A DNA stretch of 64,000 bases from CAYNLK01 sp964398055 (GTDB lineage Bacteria > Chloroflexota > Anaerolineae > 4572-78 > J111): assembly GCA_964398055.1 (NCBI GenBank), contig CAYNLK010000002.1, forward strand, positions 62,001 through 126,000, written 5' to 3'. Below are positions 1 through 7,594 of the stretch, piece after piece; position 1 is the first letter of the stretch, and every line of letters begins with the position of its first letter. The notes beneath the pieces were generated by a model, which was not told the origin of the DNA, searched no databases, and saw only the letters and a program-made list of their open reading frames with translations. A program made the position numbers and the translations under genes.

Positions 1-671
1 TCCAGCACAATCCCGTAGCGGGCCGCCGAGGTGTAGCACTCCCGGTCCATATGCTCATTGATGTCGCGCAGGTTTTTGCGCAGATCGTTGATCGACACGC
101 CGGCCATCACGCTCAGCTCGACCGCATCGGCGCCGGTCAGACCAGGGCGGCGCGGGGCCTCGTAACTGGCGATGCGCTCGCGCAAAATAGAAACAAAATA
201 ACCCATGATGTGGACAATGGGATTTTTGACCCCGAACAGGTAGGCGTAGAGGTTGCGCTCCGAGACGCGGTAACGAATCTGGCCTTCCAAGCCGGTGTTG
301 AGCTGGTCTTTGGTGACCGCTTCCAGCGTCGTGCCGCCTTTGTTGGCCTCCGGCGCTTCCGGGTCAAAGGCCATGTTGATGGTTTGGGTGGCTACCGAAA
401 CTTTGTGGATTTTTTCCCAGGGCCACTTGAAGTAAGGCCCACCCGGCTGAATCACTCGCACCTGGGGATAGTTGTACCGCTCTCGTTCCTGGGGGCGCAG
501 CTTTTCGGCAATCGGGTCGTCCAGGATGGTCTTATTGCCAATCCGTTCGGCCCGGCCGAAGATGGTTTTCACCGCCCGCTCATTTTGATCGACCGTATAA
601 AAGCCAAATAGGATGTAACGGACGATGAACCAGGCTAAAAAACCGAGGATGACGCCGAGGAAACAGGACAT
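1..671 (-). CDS. SPFH/band-7 domain membrane protein, 3' end off the window
   Basis: The visible 223 residues begin with a short N-terminal membrane anchor (about residues 3-24: cysteine, then a run rich in L, I, F and V), followed by the VDQNERAVKTIFGR opening typical of SPFH/band-7 (stomatin, HflK-like) proteins. These proteins oligomerise in membrane microdomains and often scaffold proteases or envelope-stress complexes. The ATG at 671 was chosen because an AGGGAG Shine-Dalgarno lies 7 nt upstream. It is the last visible gene of a minus-strand run, 46 bp downstream of the methyltransferase/restriction fusion. The C-terminus lies beyond the left edge, so its full domain make-up cannot be judged. 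Confidence 0.8.
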   Translation of the reverse strand, partial: MSCFLGVILGFLAWFIVRYILFGFYTVDQNERAVKTIFGRAERIGNKTILDDPIAEKLRPQERERYNYPQVRVIQPGGPYFKWPWEKIHKVSVATQTINMAFDPEAPEANKGGTTLEAVTKDQLNTGLEGQIRYRVSERNLYAYLFGVKNPIVHIMGYFVSILRERIASYEAPRRPGLTGADAVELSVMAGVSINDLRKNLRDINEHMDRECYTSAARYGIVL

Positions 672-717
672 AGGCTGACTCCCTTCGTGTATTTAATAGA
701 AGAAGAACCCAAAATGG

Positions 718-2766
718 TTATTCATCCGCCTCTGCGGCCCGGCGTAGCACCAAGAAGGCTTCCTTGAGGGCAGGGCCAACAGCGCTATCAGGCTCTTGCA
801 GCACTAATTCTTGATAAGCCTCTAAAAAGCCCAACCGGGAACGGTGAAAGAAATGCAGAAAGTGCCGCAGAAAACCGAGACAATCCAGCACGGCCACCTC
901 GATTCCGCCGGTCCGGGTATGGATTTCGGCCGCGTAATTCTTCACCTCGTCCTCGATCACGTCAGTCGTAATAAAAATATAGTTGTCTATTTTATGTTCG
1001 GCCGTAACAATTTTTTCTAGAGCCCGGTCCAGATCATCTATCGTCACCCGCTTCATTTTCATCTCGTAAGCAGTGACAACCCGAACATCATTTTCGAGAC
1101 AAACTTCAACATCTCCCAGGGTGCCGGTTTGCTCGTCGGCGGCGTTGTGGCTTTTGAGGGGCAGGATTCGCTCGCCCAACTTCTTGCTAACCGATTTATA
1201 GGCCGCAGCCACAACTAACACCGGCAAACGACTGGAATTTTTGCACTTGAGATGTTGGTCGATCAAGGTGACAATTTCTTCGGACGATAGAGGGGTTGCA
1301 TCTGTGAGACGTTTCAGCCCGGCTAATAAAGTCTCCAGTCTGATTTCCTGTTCCTGACGCATTATCAACAAAATACGAATAATATCTGTCAGCATATCTT
1401 CGGCTGATACTCGGTCAGTATAAACATCATCCAGCAAAAGTAAGGTGTCTTTGTAAAGCTGCCGGCGATGGCCGATTAGCTCCAAATCTGTGGTCAGCGG
1501 TCTATCCAGATTACGGAAAGCTGGAGTGAGAAAAGCGGTAGTGGGATTTAGCGGTAAATTATGGGCATTGATGAAATGGGTGAGGTATCGTTCATCATAA
1601 GTGCGGCCGGAAAAGGCATCCTCGGTCCCAATTTCAGTGTAAGGTTTGCGGGGATCAATTTCTGGACGATCTATTTTTGCCAGGGTGCAAGCCATCAGTA
1701 AACGAGTGCAGGCTCTGTTGCTAATCTGCCGGCAAACATTTTCAACCTGTTCTAAGGTTTCTTCATGTTTAATGGCCGGATTAGATAAATCTGCGGCGGC
1801 GCGCTTGAGCAGGCGGTCAACTATTTCGGCTGGGTCATTCATTGAATTTGTCTCCATTAGCCAATAATTGCGCATAAGTAGCTTGTTGGGATTGTAGTTT
1901 GTCCACAGAACTTCGACCCGCTTGTCTTTGGTAGTATGAGTAGTGCGGGGTTGGCTAACGTGTTTAGCCCATTTAGGCGGTGGATAGAGTTCATCCATCA
2001 AATCACAATCATAATTTGAAATAGCTACCATACCCCGGACTGAGTTAAGGACTTTGGCTAATTGGCGATGTTCGTCATCGTCCATTTCATAACCATAAGA
2101 GTTATTATCCCCGCGTGTATCATGAACATAGGGTGGATCACAATAAAATAGAGTGGCCGACGAGTCGTATAGCTGGATCACCTCAAGCGCCGGTCTATTC
2201 TCAATTTGCACTCGCAACAGCCGCTCAGCAATTTCCGGCAAACTTCGCACCGACCCTAGCCAACGCGAAACTGCGCCGCCCATCCCGGCGCGGCTGGTAT
2301 CTTTGCAGTTAGCCCATCGTCCCAGGCTGGCTTTTTGGGCCAATCCTATCCGCACTTGCCGGGCGCGAATATAAAAGCGCCTGGCCCGTTCCAACGCTGA
2401 AATATTGGGATCAATTTCACACGCTTCAGCAAATTCCTGGCGTGAAAAAGGGGTTAAGCCGATGGCTCGAACTAATCGCTCCGAGTCATCACGGAGGACA
2501 CGAAAAAAATTGGCCACTTCACCATCGATATCATTGTATGTTTCCACGGGTGACGGGTCACGATTGAGTAAAACGGCCCCAGAACCGGCATAAGGTTCGC
2601 AATAGTGATGGCAGGTTGGCAACAGAGGCAGTAACCAGTCTAGATGAGAATATTTCCCGCCGTACCAACCAAAAGCAATGAACCGCTTGTTGCCTGGCTT
2701 TATAATAGGCGACGGAATCCCCGCCCTTTTTCGAGTAGAAGAATTACTACCGCTTACTTTTAACAT
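718..2766 (-). CDS. Fused DNA adenine methyltransferase / PD-(D/E)XK restriction endonuclease
   Basis: This is a 682-residue single chain. Residues about 28-300 form a D12-class (Dam-like) N6-adenine methyltransferase, with SAM motif FGWYGGK at 32-38, the EPYAGSG region at 57-63 and catalytic DPPY at 210-213. Residues about 310-680 form a second domain with the conserved-looking block IDPRKPYTEIG near 370 and a PD-(D/E)XK-like site, D552...E568-M-K570, so it is probably the cognate type II endonuclease. It resembles what I remember as SacI-family restriction enzymes, but that family call is uncertain. The likely seam is near residues 300-310, where a Met-rich stretch (METNSMND) would make a natural start for a separate endonuclease gene. 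Start ATG 2766 has CAGGAG upstream. It lies 37 bp after the molybdoenzyme gene and appears co-transcribed. The recognition site cannot be read from the sequence. Confidence 0.8.
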   Translation of the reverse strand: MLKVSGSNSSTRKRAGIPSPIIKPGNKRFIAFGWYGGKYSHLDWLLPLLPTCHHYCEPYAGSGAVLLNRDPSPVETYNDIDGEVANFFRVLRDDSERLVRAIGLTPFSRQEFAEACEIDPNISALERARRFYIRARQVRIGLAQKASLGRWANCKDTSRAGMGGAVSRWLGSVRSLPEIAERLLRVQIENRPALEVIQLYDSSATLFYCDPPYVHDTRGDNNSYGYEMDDDEHRQLAKVLNSVRGMVAISNYDCDLMDELYPPPKWAKHVSQPRTTHTTKDKRVEVLWTNYNPNKLLMRNYWLMETNSMNDPAEIVDRLLKRAAADLSNPAIKHEETLEQVENVCRQISNRACTRLLMACTLAKIDRPEIDPRKPYTEIGTEDAFSGRTYDERYLTHFINAHNLPLNPTTAFLTPAFRNLDRPLTTDLELIGHRRQLYKDTLLLLDDVYTDRVSAEDMLTDIIRILLIMRQEQEIRLETLLAGLKRLTDATPLSSEEIVTLIDQHLKCKNSSRLPVLVVAAAYKSVSKKLGERILPLKSHNAADEQTGTLGDVEVCLENDVRVVTAYEMKMKRVTIDDLDRALEKIVTAEHKIDNYIFITTDVIEDEVKNYAAEIHTRTGGIEVAVLDCLGFLRHFLHFFHRSRLGFLEAYQELVLQEPDSAVGPALKEAFLVLRRAAEADE

Positions 2767-2803
2767 TGTCTCCTGATTTTTAGAGAATAGTTCTTAATCG
2801 TAT

Positions 2804-4999
2804 TCAGGCAAGCGTCACATCCTTAATCGTTCCCCGTTCTTCCAGCGGAATATCGGCCCCGGCGCGACCGGCCGGCGGCGCGGCGGCTGGCTCAATTTTG
2901 ACCCCGCAGACTTTGTAATCGGGGATCTTAGCCCGCCGGTCCAGGCGATTGTCGGTGAGCACGTTGGCCGCGGCTTCGGCAAAGTGGAATGGAATGAAGA
3001 CGGTGCCTTCAGGAGAGCGGCCGGTTACCAGCAGCCGGGCCGTAATCGTCCCGCGGCGGCTCGACACATCGACCCAGTCGCCGGTCGCCAGCCCCTGCCG
3101 GGCGGCGTCGTTCGGGTGGAGTTCGACCGTGCACTCGGGCCAGATCTCATCCAGGGCCGAAACGCGGGTCATGGTGCCGCCGTGCCAATGGTAGAGCACC
3201 CGGCCGGTGCTGAGGATGAAAGGATACGCCTCGTCCGGCAGTTCACTCTCGGTCTGGAATTCGACCGGATAAAACTTACCCCGGCCGCGTGGAAAATCGT
3301 CCGCAAAGAGGTAAGGCGTGCCGGGATGGTCGAAGCTGGGGCAGGGCCAGTGGACGCCGCCTTCGCGCTCCAGCCGGTCGTAGTCAATGCCGCCAAAGTC
3401 GGGGGTCAGTTGGCGCATCTCCTCCCAAATTTCGGCAGGATGGCTATAATCCCAGCCGGCCGACACGCTCCGGCCCAGCTCCTTTTCCAGCCGTTTGGCC
3501 AGGTCGCAGACAATCTCCCAATCGGCCCTGGCCCAGCCAACCGGCTCGATGGCTTTGCGGACGCGCTGGACGCGGCGGTCGGAGTTGGTAAAGGTACCAT
3601 CTTTTTCGGCAAAGCTGGCCGCCGGTAGGATCACGTCAGCGTAGACGTTGGTTTCGTTGAAGAAGATATCCTGGGCCACAAAGAATTCAAGCTGCTCGAT
3701 GGCTTCCTGGGCGTGGCGCAGGTTCGGCTCGCTCATCAGCGGATTTTCACCCATCACGTACCAGCCTTTGACCTGGCCGGTCAAAATCCCATCGACCATC
3801 TCGGTCACGGTCAGGCCGGGCTGATCCGGCAGGCGCAGCTTTGACTCCGGCCCAAACCAGGCCCGCTCAAAGTTGGCGCGAATGTCAGGGTCGGTCACCG
3901 GCTGGTAGGCCGTAAAAACGTTGGGTAGCCCACCGGAGTCGGAGCAGCCCTGGACGTTGTTCTGGCCGCGGAGGGGGTTCAAGCCGGTGCCGGGCTTGCC
4001 AACGTGGCCGGTGAGCAGGGCCAGGTTGGTCAGGGTGAGGGTGTTGTCGGTGCCGTGGGTGCTCTGGCTGATGCCCATGCCCCAGTAAAAGGCGGCCCGG
4101 TTGGCCTGGGCATACATCCGGGCGGCCTGGCGGATGTCGGCGGCAGGCACGCCGGTGATGGCCTCGGCCCACTCCGGCGTCTTCTCTTCCAGGCTTTCGA
4201 TGTATTCGCTGAACGCTTCGGTGCGCCGGCTGATGAACTCCTCGTTGAACAGCTTTTCTTTGACGATGACGTGGGCCATGGCGTTGAAGAGGGCAGTATC
4301 GGTGCCGGGTTTTTGCCGCAACCACAGGTCGGCAAAGCGAGTCATCTCGGTTGCGCGCGGGTCGATGACAATCAATTTGGCTCCATTTTGGCGGACGGCC
4401 TGTTTGAGGAAGGTGCTGATGACCGGGTGGGTCTCAGTGGTGTTGCTGCCGACGACGATGAAACATTCCAGCTCGGCCATCTCGGCGATGGAGTTGCTCA
4501 TAGCGCTGGAGCCGATGGCCAGTTGCAGGCCGGTGACGCTGCCGGCGTGGCACAGCCGGGCGCAGTGATCCACGTTGTTGGTGCCCAGGACGGCCCGAAG
4601 CAATTTTTGCTGCAAGTAATTATCTTCGTTGGTAGCTTTGGCGCAGGCGTTGGCGGTGATGGAATCGGGGCCGTAAGTATGGTGCAGGTGGGCCAGCTCT
4701 TTAGCGGTAAAATCCAGGGCCTCTGCCCAGGTCACCTCGCGCCAGTCGTCGGGATATTGGGTCGGGCGGCGATGACCGGGCCGCTGGCGCTCTCTGCGGA
4801 TCAGCGGGGTAGTCAGCCGCCCGTGATGATGGACATAATCGGCCCCAAAGCGTCCTTTCACGCACAGCCGGCCGTAGTTGGGCGCGGCCTCAAAGGGCGC
4901 TTCGATACGGATAATGCGCTCGTCTTTGATATTGAGCAAAAGTTGGCAACCGACCCCGCAGTAGGGACAGGTTGACCGAACGACTCGGTCGGGCTGCAT
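2804..4999 (-). CDS. fdhA: Formate dehydrogenase alpha subunit-like molybdopterin oxidoreductase (Cys type)
   Basis: 731 residues. The N-terminus carries a [4Fe-4S] motif (C11, C14, C18, C46 in CPYCGVGC...LCVKG). The Mo/W ligand position sits in HCARLCHAGS at C150, encoded by TGC, so this is a cysteine and not a selenocysteine enzyme. A molybdopterin-dinucleotide binding domain ends the chain (about 610-725). The family oxidises formate or reduces CO2 with a bis-MGD cofactor. Start ATG 4999 was preferred to an upstream in-frame ATG at 5158, because GAGGAGG precedes it and the upstream start would run 131 bp into the phosphatase gene. No HydABC/NuoEF-like electron-transfer subunit or FdhD lies beside it, so the electron partner is unknown. 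It lies 28 bp downstream of the PP2C gene. Confidence 0.85.
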   Translation of the reverse strand: MQPDRVVRSTCPYCGVGCQLLLNIKDERIIRIEAPFEAAPNYGRLCVKGRFGADYVHHHGRLTTPLIRRERQRPGHRRPTQYPDDWREVTWAEALDFTAKELAHLHHTYGPDSITANACAKATNEDNYLQQKLLRAVLGTNNVDHCARLCHAGSVTGLQLAIGSSAMSNSIAEMAELECFIVVGSNTTETHPVISTFLKQAVRQNGAKLIVIDPRATEMTRFADLWLRQKPGTDTALFNAMAHVIVKEKLFNEEFISRRTEAFSEYIESLEEKTPEWAEAITGVPAADIRQAARMYAQANRAAFYWGMGISQSTHGTDNTLTLTNLALLTGHVGKPGTGLNPLRGQNNVQGCSDSGGLPNVFTAYQPVTDPDIRANFERAWFGPESKLRLPDQPGLTVTEMVDGILTGQVKGWYVMGENPLMSEPNLRHAQEAIEQLEFFVAQDIFFNETNVYADVILPAASFAEKDGTFTNSDRRVQRVRKAIEPVGWARADWEIVCDLAKRLEKELGRSVSAGWDYSHPAEIWEEMRQLTPDFGGIDYDRLEREGGVHWPCPSFDHPGTPYLFADDFPRGRGKFYPVEFQTESELPDEAYPFILSTGRVLYHWHGGTMTRVSALDEIWPECTVELHPNDAARQGLATGDWVDVSSRRGTITARLLVTGRSPEGTVFIPFHFAEAAANVLTDNRLDRRAKIPDYKVCGVKIEPAAAPPAGRAGADIPLEERGTIKDVTLA

Positions 5000-5027
5000 C
5001 GAAAATCCTCCTCTGGCTTGGTTCAGC

Positions 5028-6224
5028 TTAATTATCCATTTGGACAATGATCGCGGTGATATTATCGCTGCCTCCCGCAGCTTTGGCCGCCCTGACCAGC
5101 TCGGCGCAGGCTGTGGCCGGGTCGGCGTAAGCCCGGCTGATATCGAGAATCTCGTCATCAGTAATCATACCGCTCAAGCCGTCGGAGCAAAGTAGCAGGC
5201 GGTCGCCGGGCTGGAGTTGGCGATGATACAGTCCCACATCGATCTCAGACTTATCCCCCAAACTGTTGTAAAGCACATTACGGTTTTTATGGGTGCGCGC
5301 CTCCTCGCGGGTCAATTGCCCAATTTGAACCAACCGCTCAACCAGGGAGTGATCGACGCTGATTTGCTCGATGCGAACCCCATTCAGGTGGTAGGCCCGG
5401 CTGTCGCCCACATTGGCCAGGTGGGCCTGGCCTGGCACTACCAGGGCTATCACCGCGGTTGAGCCCATCTTTTTGGATTGGGTCTGGTCTACTTGCCGGG
5501 CCAGCACAGCTCGATTGGCGGCATAGGTCGCCTGGCTGAGCCAATCCTCAAAAGACGCGGCGCCAGCAGGGGTGGGCGGATGTTGGGTAAAATAGCTCAG
5601 AATGGCGTCGATGGCGAGCTGGCTGGCTAACTCACCCTGCTGGTGGCCACCCAGGCCGTCGGCCACCACGTACAGGCCGATAGGGCTACCGTCGGGGGTC
5701 GTCTCTTCGGCCAGCAGCAGCGTATCTTCGTTATGATCGCGTTTAAGCCCCACATCGGTCAGCCCGGCGATTTGCCAGCCGATGTTAGCCGGACGCCGGC
5801 CTGCCACCGGCAAAGTGCGGGGTTCTTGTTCCAGGCTAATTTCGGTGACCGGCGGTCTGACTCTGGCCAGGGGGCTGGGTTGGGTTTTAGCCATATCCTC
5901 GGAGTAGCGGGGTGGGGCCGAAACCATTTCGGCGGTTTCGCCGGGTAGGGTTAGTTCTGTTGGAGATAACGTCTCAACCGGCTGCGGGCCGGGGACTTTT
6001 TGACCTTGTTGCAGACGCCGGGCGCGCCGCCACAAAACAAACACCAGAATCACCAGGGCGAGCGCCAGCAGAAGAATGATGGCAATCAGGGAAGAGGAGA
6101 CGACTAACTGGGCCCAATCCACGCCAGCGGTTGGTTCGCCTTGCCACCATGGCCCGCGCAGCCACTGTTTGTTGGGGAAGTAAGTGGAGTTTGATTGGTA
6201 AATTTCGTTGAATAGATGGCTCAT
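5028..6224 (-). CDS. Membrane-anchored PP2C-type Ser/Thr protein phosphatase
   Basis: 398 residues. A single membrane segment lies at about 41-66, followed by arginines and a Pro-rich linker to residue about 147, then a PPM/PP2C domain (150-398). The metal-site motifs are present: RDHNED (163-167), VADGLGG (187-193), NVGDSRAY, LLLCSDGL and GGSDNIT. This is the Stp/PrpC-type phosphatase that opposes Hanks-type kinases and acts on the cytoplasmic side. No kinase is encoded nearby. ATG 6224 follows GAGGGGG; a TTG one codon upstream is the alternative. It appears to be the first gene of the minus-strand run that continues into fdhA. Confidence 0.88.
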   Translation of the reverse strand: MSHLFNEIYQSNSTYFPNKQWLRGPWWQGEPTAGVDWAQLVVSSSLIAIILLLALALVILVFVLWRRARRLQQGQKVPGPQPVETLSPTELTLPGETAEMVSAPPRYSEDMAKTQPSPLARVRPPVTEISLEQEPRTLPVAGRRPANIGWQIAGLTDVGLKRDHNEDTLLLAEETTPDGSPIGLYVVADGLGGHQQGELASQLAIDAILSYFTQHPPTPAGAASFEDWLSQATYAANRAVLARQVDQTQSKKMGSTAVIALVVPGQAHLANVGDSRAYHLNGVRIEQISVDHSLVERLVQIGQLTREEARTHKNRNVLYNSLGDKSEIDVGLYHRQLQPGDRLLLCSDGLSGMITDDEILDISRAYADPATACAELVRAAKAAGGSDNITAIIVQMDN

Positions 6225-6270
6225 CAAAGCCCCCTCGCTGCTCCAGGCTTGTTGCGTTCAAGTATCTCAT

Positions 6271-6299
6271 AGTTTATCATAGGCTGAAAGGCTTTGCAA
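6271..6299 (-). promoter_or_regulatory. Candidate sigma-70 promoter for the PP2C-fdhA run
   Basis: On the minus strand TTGCAA (6299-6294) and TAAACT (6276-6271) are separated by 17 nt, about 47 nt upstream of the PP2C ATG. The hexamers match the consensus at four positions each, so this is a candidate only. Confidence 0.35.
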
Positions 6300-6534
6300 T
6301 AGTGTAAGACAGTCTGAATGGACTCAACTCCGCCCGCCCTGCTGGAGTTGGCAAATGTCTCCGGTTGGTGGTGCCGATGGTAACAATTTTTTCTTTGGTA
6401 AAGAGATTTAGTAACTATTTCGGAGTTGCAGTGTTTATCATAATGAAAAGGATGGGTTATTGAGTCACGGAGAAAGGACGCTTTTGGGGCTGAAGCAGGC
6501 GCCGCAGGACAACCGGCGCCAGAGGAGGCTCAAT

Positions 6535-6615
6535 ATGGTTGCCCTACTCATAATTCTGGGGATTCTAATCGTTCTGCTGGGTATCAGTTTGAGTGCCGGC
6601 CTGATTATCAGGTAA
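6535..6615 (+). CDS. Small single-pass membrane peptide, 26 aa, function unknown
   Basis: An ATG at 6535 follows a strong GAGGAGG ribosome site 7 nt upstream and encodes 26 residues, nearly all I, L, V, G and A, ending in an arginine. This would make one transmembrane helix. A perfect palindrome follows 5 nt after the stop. The ribosome site and compact hydrophobic composition suggest a real small membrane protein. No known family was recognised and homologues cannot be checked here. Confidence 0.5.
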   Translation: MVALLIILGILIVLLGISLSAGLIIR

Positions 6616-6620
6616 ATGAA

Positions 6621-6648
6621 AATGGGGGAGCAATATTGCTCCCCCATT
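6621..6648. terminator. Perfect 28-bp palindrome, probable bidirectional terminator
   Basis: The arms AATGGGGGAGCAAT and ATTGCTCCCCCATT abut exactly. Read on the minus strand the stem is followed by TTTTC, so it should terminate the sdhCAB transcript 30 bp past the sdhB stop. It also closes the small peptide gene read on the plus strand. Confidence 0.65.
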
Positions 6649-6677
6649 GCCGTTTGATCAGCACCCGAGTCCGGCCC

Positions 6678-7472
6678 TCACCCCTGACCGTTGCCCCTAA
6701 TACTTTTATTGGGCTGCACACCCAGCAGGGCGGCTTTGATCAACTCCCCGTTCATACGGGCGATGAAGTTCAGGCTGATATCTTTGGGGCAAACGGCCTC
6801 ACATTCGCCGTGGTTGGTGCAGCCGCCAAATAGCTCGGCGTCCATCTGCGCCACCATATTGACTACCCGCTGGTAGCGCTCGGTTTGGCCTTGCGGCAAA
6901 TAGGACAGGTGAGACACTTTGGCCGCGGTAAAGAGCATCGCCGAGGCGTTGGGGCAGGCGGCCACGCAGGCCCCGCAGCCAATGCAGGCCGCTGCGTCCA
7001 TCGCCTTATCGGCCTCTTTCTTGGCGATGGGGATGGCATTGGCGTCGGGGGCGCTGCCGGTAGAGACCGACACGAAGCCGCCGGCCTGAATGATCCGGTC
7101 AAAGGCGCTGCGGTCAACGATCAAATCTTTGAGCACTGGGAAGGGCCTGGCCCGCCACGGCTCCACCACAATTGTTTCGCCATCATAAAAATTGCGCATA
7201 TGTAGTTGGCAAGCCGTCACCTGCTTCACCTTTTCCCGGTTCTGCCCGTGGGCCACGCCGTTGATCATCAGGCTGCACGTGCCGCAGATACCCTCGCGGC
7301 AATCATGGTCAAAGGCCACCGGTTCCTCCCCTTTTAGGGTCAGTTCCTCATTGAGCAGATCGAGCATCTCCAAAAACGAGGAGTCGGGACTGACGCCGTC
7401 GAGGTCATAATCCACCAAACGACCCTGGTCGTTGCGGTTCTTCTGTCGCCAGATGCGTAAGTGTAGTTTCAT
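6678..7472 (-). CDS. sdhB: Succinate dehydrogenase / fumarate reductase iron-sulfur subunit
   Basis: 264 residues. The N-terminal ferredoxin domain has [2Fe-2S] ligands in DCREGICGTC (C58, C63, C66) and C88. The C-terminal part has CIGCGACVAACP and CTNHGECEAVCPKD, which bind the [4Fe-4S] and [3Fe-4S] clusters. It passes electrons between the SdhA flavin and the membrane quinone. It is the last gene of sdhCAB and is separated from sdhA by a 117-bp spacer containing heptamer repeats. Start ATG 7472 has AAGGGAG about 11 nt upstream. The sequence is of the type-B (Bacillus/Wolinella-like) menaquinone enzyme group, judged from the single-gene membrane subunit. Confidence 0.93.
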   Translation of the reverse strand: MKLHLRIWRQKNRNDQGRLVDYDLDGVSPDSSFLEMLDLLNEELTLKGEEPVAFDHDCREGICGTCSLMINGVAHGQNREKVKQVTACQLHMRNFYDGETIVVEPWRARPFPVLKDLIVDRSAFDRIIQAGGFVSVSTGSAPDANAIPIAKKEADKAMDAAACIGCGACVAACPNASAMLFTAAKVSHLSYLPQGQTERYQRVVNMVAQMDAELFGGCTNHGECEAVCPKDISLNFIARMNGELIKAALLGVQPNKSIRGNGQG

Positions 7473-7490
7473 AATTCTGGTTGCTCCCTT

Positions 7491-7594
7491 GTTAATTGTG
7501 AATTGTGAACGGTGAATTGTGAATTGTTAGTTACCATTTGACAATGTCAACTTTTTGCTCGTCACTAAAAACTCATCACTCATCACTCATCACT
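7491..7594. repeat. Two heptameric short tandem repeat (STRR) tracts in the sdhA-sdhB spacer
   Basis: Positions 7491-7530 hold GTGAATT-type heptamers, with variants such as GTGAACG. Positions 7571-7594 hold three ACTCATC heptamers that run into the sdhA stop codon (TGA at 7592-7590). Between them lies the palindrome TTGACAATGTCAA at about 7538-7550, which shares 12 bases with an end of the MITE-like element at 37941-38094. Confidence 0.75.

Noticed and set aside
4540..4570. Selenocysteine in the formate dehydrogenase-like protein
   Set aside because: The metal-ligand codon reads TGC (Cys150), not TGA.
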